Part shown: piece after piece, positions 13,763 to 16,193 of the stretch
Layout of the letters: every line of letters begins with the position of its first letter
How positions within the stretch are numbered: the first letter of the stretch is position 1
Origin: UBA1543 sp964596375
GTDB taxonomy: Bacteria; Pseudomonadota; Zetaproteobacteria; Mariprofundales; Mariprofundaceae
Length of the DNA: 16,193 nt
Reading direction: 5' to 3'
Assembly: GCA_964596375.1 (NCBI GenBank)
Contig: CAZQTO010000043.1
Coordinates: 1-16,193, forward strand
Program-made: the position numbers and the translations under genes
The notes under the pieces: model-generated
Seen by the model: only the letters and a program-made list of their open reading frames with translations
The model's database searches: none
What the model was told of the DNA's origin: nothing

Positions 13763-14629
13763 ATGAAGATATTGCTCCGACTGATCGCAATGCTTGCCAT
13801 CGCCGTGGGCGGAAGCGTGGCCTATATGATTACCAACGAGTCCGCCTACATCTTTTTCCCCGAGCGGGCGATCACGCAAACGCCACAGGCTGCCGGCCTG
13901 CCCTTCACCGAGCAGACCTTCCAGACCAGTGACGGCATAACGCTGCACGGCTGGTATATGCCGCATCGCAACGCCAGCTTCACCCTGCTGCACATGCACG
14001 GCAACGCCGGCAATATGAGCGACCGCATCGAACAATATCGCCGCTGGCATGCCATGGGGCTATCTGTATTCGCCTTCGACTACCGCGGCTACGGCAAAAG
14101 CGATGGTGTGCCAAACGAAGCCGGGCTTTATGAAGATGCCAGAGCTGCATGGAAACTCCTGACCGGAACCCTCGGCATTGCTCCGCAGCGCATCATTATC
14201 GCCGGGCGCAGCCTGGGCTGCTCTGTGGCGGCGCAACTGGCCAGCGAGGTGACACCTGCAGGTCTCGCGCTGGAGGTTCCGTTCACCAGCATCCCGGACA
14301 TGTCTGCCGAACAGTACCCCTGGCTGCCGCTGCGCTGGCTGGTGAAAAACCGTTTCGACACTGAACAGGCCCTTGGTAAGGTCAAGGTGCCGCTGCTTTT
14401 GATCTCGGCCCGTGAGGACGAGATTGTACCGGGCTGGATGGATGAGCGCCTTTTCGAGGCTGACTCCGGTGAAAAACTGCGCGGCAAACTTTCCGGCGGA
14501 CACAATGATTTCGACAGCATCTCGAAGGGCTCGTATATCAAGCTCTGGAAGATATGGCTCGGTTCACTGACCCCGCCTGACGACACGCAGCTGCAGTGGG
14601 TGCGCCGCTGCTTAACAAGCAAGGCCTGA
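13763..14629 (+). CDS. Membrane-anchored alpha/beta hydrolase (YfhR/Bem46-like)
   Basis: The 288-aa serine hydrolase begins with a hydrophobic helix (about residues 3-22) lacking a clear cleavage site, so it is probably tethered to the inner membrane and facing the periplasm. The fold markers are HMHGNAGN (77-84, oxyanion region), DYRGYGKSDG (106-115), the nucleophile elbow GRSLG (Ser150), the acidic residue in AREDEIVP (Asp219) and the catalytic His247 in GGHNDF. This is the pattern of the YfhR/Bem46 group, whose natural substrates are not defined. The ribosome-binding site before ATG 13763 is weak. It is divergent from the sensor kinase (156 bp between starts) and convergent with the next gene. 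Confidence 0.92.
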   Translation: MKILLRLIAMLAIAVGGSVAYMITNESAYIFFPERAITQTPQAAGLPFTEQTFQTSDGITLHGWYMPHRNASFTLLHMHGNAGNMSDRIEQYRRWHAMGLSVFAFDYRGYGKSDGVPNEAGLYEDARAAWKLLTGTLGIAPQRIIIAGRSLGCSVAAQLASEVTPAGLALEVPFTSIPDMSAEQYPWLPLRWLVKNRFDTEQALGKVKVPLLLISAREDEIVPGWMDERLFEADSGEKLRGKLSGGHNDFDSISKGSYIKLWKIWLGSLTPPDDTQLQWVRRCLTSKA

Positions 14630-14726
14630 GCCTCGCCCCTGTAAGGAATCAGACTGCGCGGAGCCCGGTTCAATCATCACACCGGATGACCGTTTAAGCA
14701 GGAACGCCTGAGGATTAAAGAACCCC

Positions 14727-15548
14727 TTAGAGCTCCTTGCTGCTGAATATCCTGTGCAGAAAATCCGTCAGTCGGCGCCATGAATCTGCATCGGCAGCCT
14801 TGTCATAAGCCAGCGGCATACCGAAGCGTTCGGCAAAGCCATCGGCATCCGGGTTGGTGAAGCTGTGCTTCGCACCGGGATAGCTTTTCAGCGTAAAACG
14901 CACACCGGCGGCCTGCATTTCCTGCTCAAAGGCCTGCACCTGCTCGGCGGGCACAAAGGGATCGGCAGCTCCGGTGAAGACGGCAATCTCGCCCTTGATC
15001 TGACCGGCCTGCACCGGCTGCTTCGTGCCCAGACTGCCATGGAACACAGCCACACCCTTCAACGGCATCCCGGCGCGGGCCATATTCAGGGCAATGCCAC
15101 CACCCATGCAATAGCCGATGGCCGCCACCTGCTCAGGATTCACATCCTCCTGATCCTGCAAAATCTTCAAGGCCGCCATGAAACGTTTCTTAAGACCCTC
15201 CGCATCAGCCGTTGCTGCCTGCATGAATTTTGTCGCATCGTCGGGATGATCGGCCAGCTTGCCGCTACCGTACATATCCAGTGCAAAGGCCGTATAGCCG
15301 AGACCTGCCAGCATCTCCGCCCGATGCCGCGCATAGGCATTATGTCCCCACCATTCGTGCAACACGAGCACCCCGGGTCTCTCGCCGGCAAGCGCATCGT
15401 CATAAGCCAGATAACCGGTGAAGTTTTTACCATCCACCTGATAGGCGATCTCCCTGCCCTGCACTGCGGCCTCGGCAGGCAGCATTGCCGTGCCCCAAGC
15501 TGCGCAAGCCAGCAGCGCAATCATTGCCCGATTCATCCATCTATTCAT
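14727..15548 (-). CDS. Dienelactone hydrolase family protein, exported
   Basis: Cysteine-nucleophile alpha/beta hydrolase of 273 aa. The catalytic triad fits the family: Cys147 in GYCMGGG, Asp196 in GAADPFVP and His228 in AKHSF. LVLHEWWGHN (61-70) and LDMYGSG (90-96) are also typical. An N-terminal signal peptide (MNRWMNRAMIALLACAAWGTAM, probable AEA-A cleavage near residue 28) points to the periplasm. ATG 15548 follows a G-rich GGGGGT site; the open frame reaches 15923 but that part runs through the divergent ASCH gene. Many such proteins are annotated as carboxymethylenebutenolidases, but with no aromatic degradation genes nearby the substrate is unknown. Confidence 0.93.
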   Translation of the reverse strand: MNRWMNRAMIALLACAAWGTAMLPAEAAVQGREIAYQVDGKNFTGYLAYDDALAGERPGVLVLHEWWGHNAYARHRAEMLAGLGYTAFALDMYGSGKLADHPDDATKFMQAATADAEGLKKRFMAALKILQDQEDVNPEQVAAIGYCMGGGIALNMARAGMPLKGVAVFHGSLGTKQPVQAGQIKGEIAVFTGAADPFVPAEQVQAFEQEMQAAGVRFTLKSYPGAKHSFTNPDADGFAERFGMPLAYDKAADADSWRRLTDFLHRIFSSKEL

Positions 15549-15602
15549 ATATACCCCCTGCCGCACATTGCATGCAAAGCATCTTGTGCCGATAGTATGC
15601 CC
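15549..15602. promoter_or_regulatory. 54-bp divergent spacer between the hydrolase and ASCH genes
   Basis: The two divergent start codons leave room only for back-to-back or overlapping promoters. A partial palindrome TTGCATGCAA is visible at 15568-15577 (a perfect 10-bp palindrome) and could be an operator. No clear -35/-10 pair can be assigned. Confidence 0.3.
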
Positions 15603-15950
15603 ATGAATCCACAATCCGACACCTATCCCGAAAAAACCTGCAGTATCGACAGGCTGGTGCGCCATCCGCGCCTTGTCGAAGCGGCAATCAAGGGCGAAAA
15701 GACCGAGCAACGCCGTGATGGCATCTACGCGTATCCCGGAGAAACCTTCGAGCTGCAAGGCGTGCCCTTTGTCTGCACCCACCTGATCCGCCAGCGCCTC
15801 GGCGATATGGGCGATGCCGGTGCCAAAGCCGAGGGGTACCAAAGCCTCGATGCCTACCGCGATCTGATTCTGAGCATGCACAAGGGCATGACGTGGAACG
15901 ATGATGCCCTTGTCTGGCTGCACCGCTTCCGCCGCTGCGACACTGAATAA
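15603..15950 (+). CDS. ASCH-domain protein
   Basis: The 115-aa product reads as one ASCH domain, a PUA-like beta-barrel proposed to bind RNA. It has HPRLVEAAIKGEKTEQRR (21-38), where the family has the conserved GxKxxxxR helix end. A strand YPGETFELQGVPFVCTHLIR and the helical insert GYQSLDAYRDLILSMHKGMTWNDD follow, ending WLHRFRR. Some ASCH proteins are amidohydrolases acting on N4-acetylcytidine and others are ribonucleases, so no activity is claimed. ATG 15603 and ATG 15597 are both possible starts (two residues apart); neither has a strong ribosome-binding site. The open frame extends far upstream, but only as antisense of the neighbouring hydrolase. Confidence 0.85.
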   Translation: MNPQSDTYPEKTCSIDRLVRHPRLVEAAIKGEKTEQRRDGIYAYPGETFELQGVPFVCTHLIRQRLGDMGDAGAKAEGYQSLDAYRDLILSMHKGMTWNDDALVWLHRFRRCDTE

Positions 15951-16193
15951 AGGTTTGCACCACAGAGTTCACAGAGAAAGCCTTAAGAACGAATAGCGAT
16001 CAGAACGGTTCTGACTTCGGGCCCCACTTGTAACTGTGCCGGACCGGGTGCTTGATCAGCGGACTAGCGCAAAAATCGTGTTCATTTTTGCGCCCGATGA
16101 GCAAGTGAACGGGCCGGGAATTCATAGCTACCCGTGGGTGCTTTTGATTCGGAGCGTCCATGCTCCTCAGGGCTTCGCCCCGCCCTGCGGGCG
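15951..16193. repeat. Palindrome-rich intergenic stretch, possible dispersed repeat
   Basis: There is no supported gene to the right edge. The stretch begins with CACCACAGAGTTCACAGAG (15959-15977), a motif style common in dispersed intergenic repeats. An imperfect long hairpin follows at 16039-16117, with a perfect 10-bp inner stem GCGCAAAAAT (16067-16076) / ATTTTTGCGC (16084-16093). Three small stems come next: GGAGC/GCTCC (16151-16166), GGGC/GCCC (16170-16180) and CGCCC/GGGCG (about 16181-16193). A 53-codon open frame on the minus strand (16000-16161) exists but lacks a ribosome-binding site. Confidence 0.5.

Noticed and set aside
14865..15602. Upstream extension of the ASCH open frame
   Set aside because: It is antisense of the hydrolase coding region, with no similarity to any ASCH protein.
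15549..15923. N-terminal extension of the dienelactone hydrolase gene
   Set aside because: It is antisense to the ASCH gene. ATG 15548 starts a proper signal peptide after a G-rich ribosome-binding site.
16000..16161. 53-codon minus-strand ORF in the terminal stretch
   Set aside because: It has no ribosome-binding site, lies across the palindromes, and has no recognisable protein features. It is probably chance within a repeat-like region.
1..16193. CRISPR arrays, tRNA, rRNA or insertion sequences
   Set aside because: No regularly spaced direct repeats, cloverleaf/T-loop signatures, rRNA segments or transposase frames were seen on either strand.

Overview
The window looks like a proteobacterial chromosome segment with roughly 55-58% GC core genes. 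The reasons are the ubiE-ubiJ-ubiB ubiquinone cluster, the Pseudomonas-type split class II ribonucleotide reductase (NrdJa/NrdJb), and Shine-Dalgarno sites of the GGAGG type. No rRNA or tRNA is present to fix the lineage. A Zetaproteobacterium or marine gammaproteobacterium is plausible, but that is inference only.

Left part (1-3576, minus strand): the 5' third of metK (SAM synthetase) runs off the left edge. Upstream of it lies the operon ubiE-ubiJ-ubiB, with an ATGA overlap between ubiE and ubiJ and a 5-nt gap between ubiJ and ubiB. These make a C-methyltransferase, an SCP2-type accessory protein and an atypical kinase/ATPase for ubiquinone biosynthesis. MetK supplies SAM, the methyl donor that UbiE uses.

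Centre left (3577-6997): a 349-bp divergent intergenic region carries a perfect DnaA box, two NrdR-box-like sites 32 bp apart, a TTGACA -35 element and a possible 20-codon leader ORF that overlaps the nrdJ start. It drives nrdJa, an unrecognised 78-aa small gene, and nrdJb. The catalytic radical subunit is NrdJa. The C-terminal zinc/thiol tail of the reductase is a separate protein, NrdJb.

Centre (7005-9583): an AT-richer three-gene cassette, visibly foreign in composition, sits directly behind nrdJb. It encodes a Dam/D12-class adenine-N6 DNA methyltransferase, a four-helix membrane protein and a DGQHR-domain protein (DndB/ParB-like fold). The genes overlap by 13 and 4 nt, each internal start has its own AGGAG site, and a possible promoter with an inverted repeat precedes them. 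No integrase, transposase or recognisable restriction nuclease is present. This is the best candidate for an undescribed defence or DNA-modification system.

Centre right (9584-10826): a terminator, a conserved-looking 92-aa protein, a second near-identical terminator, a tiny lysine-rich protein with a perfect 20-bp palindrome upstream, and a decayed msrA remnant lacking its catalytic N-terminus and middle.

Right part (10823-16193): a large MHYT-GAF-PAS-HisKA-HATPase-REC hybrid sensor kinase (minus), a membrane-anchored alpha/beta hydrolase (plus), a secreted dienelactone-hydrolase-family protein (minus), an ASCH-domain protein (plus), and a terminal stretch rich in palindromes that looks like an intergenic repeat.
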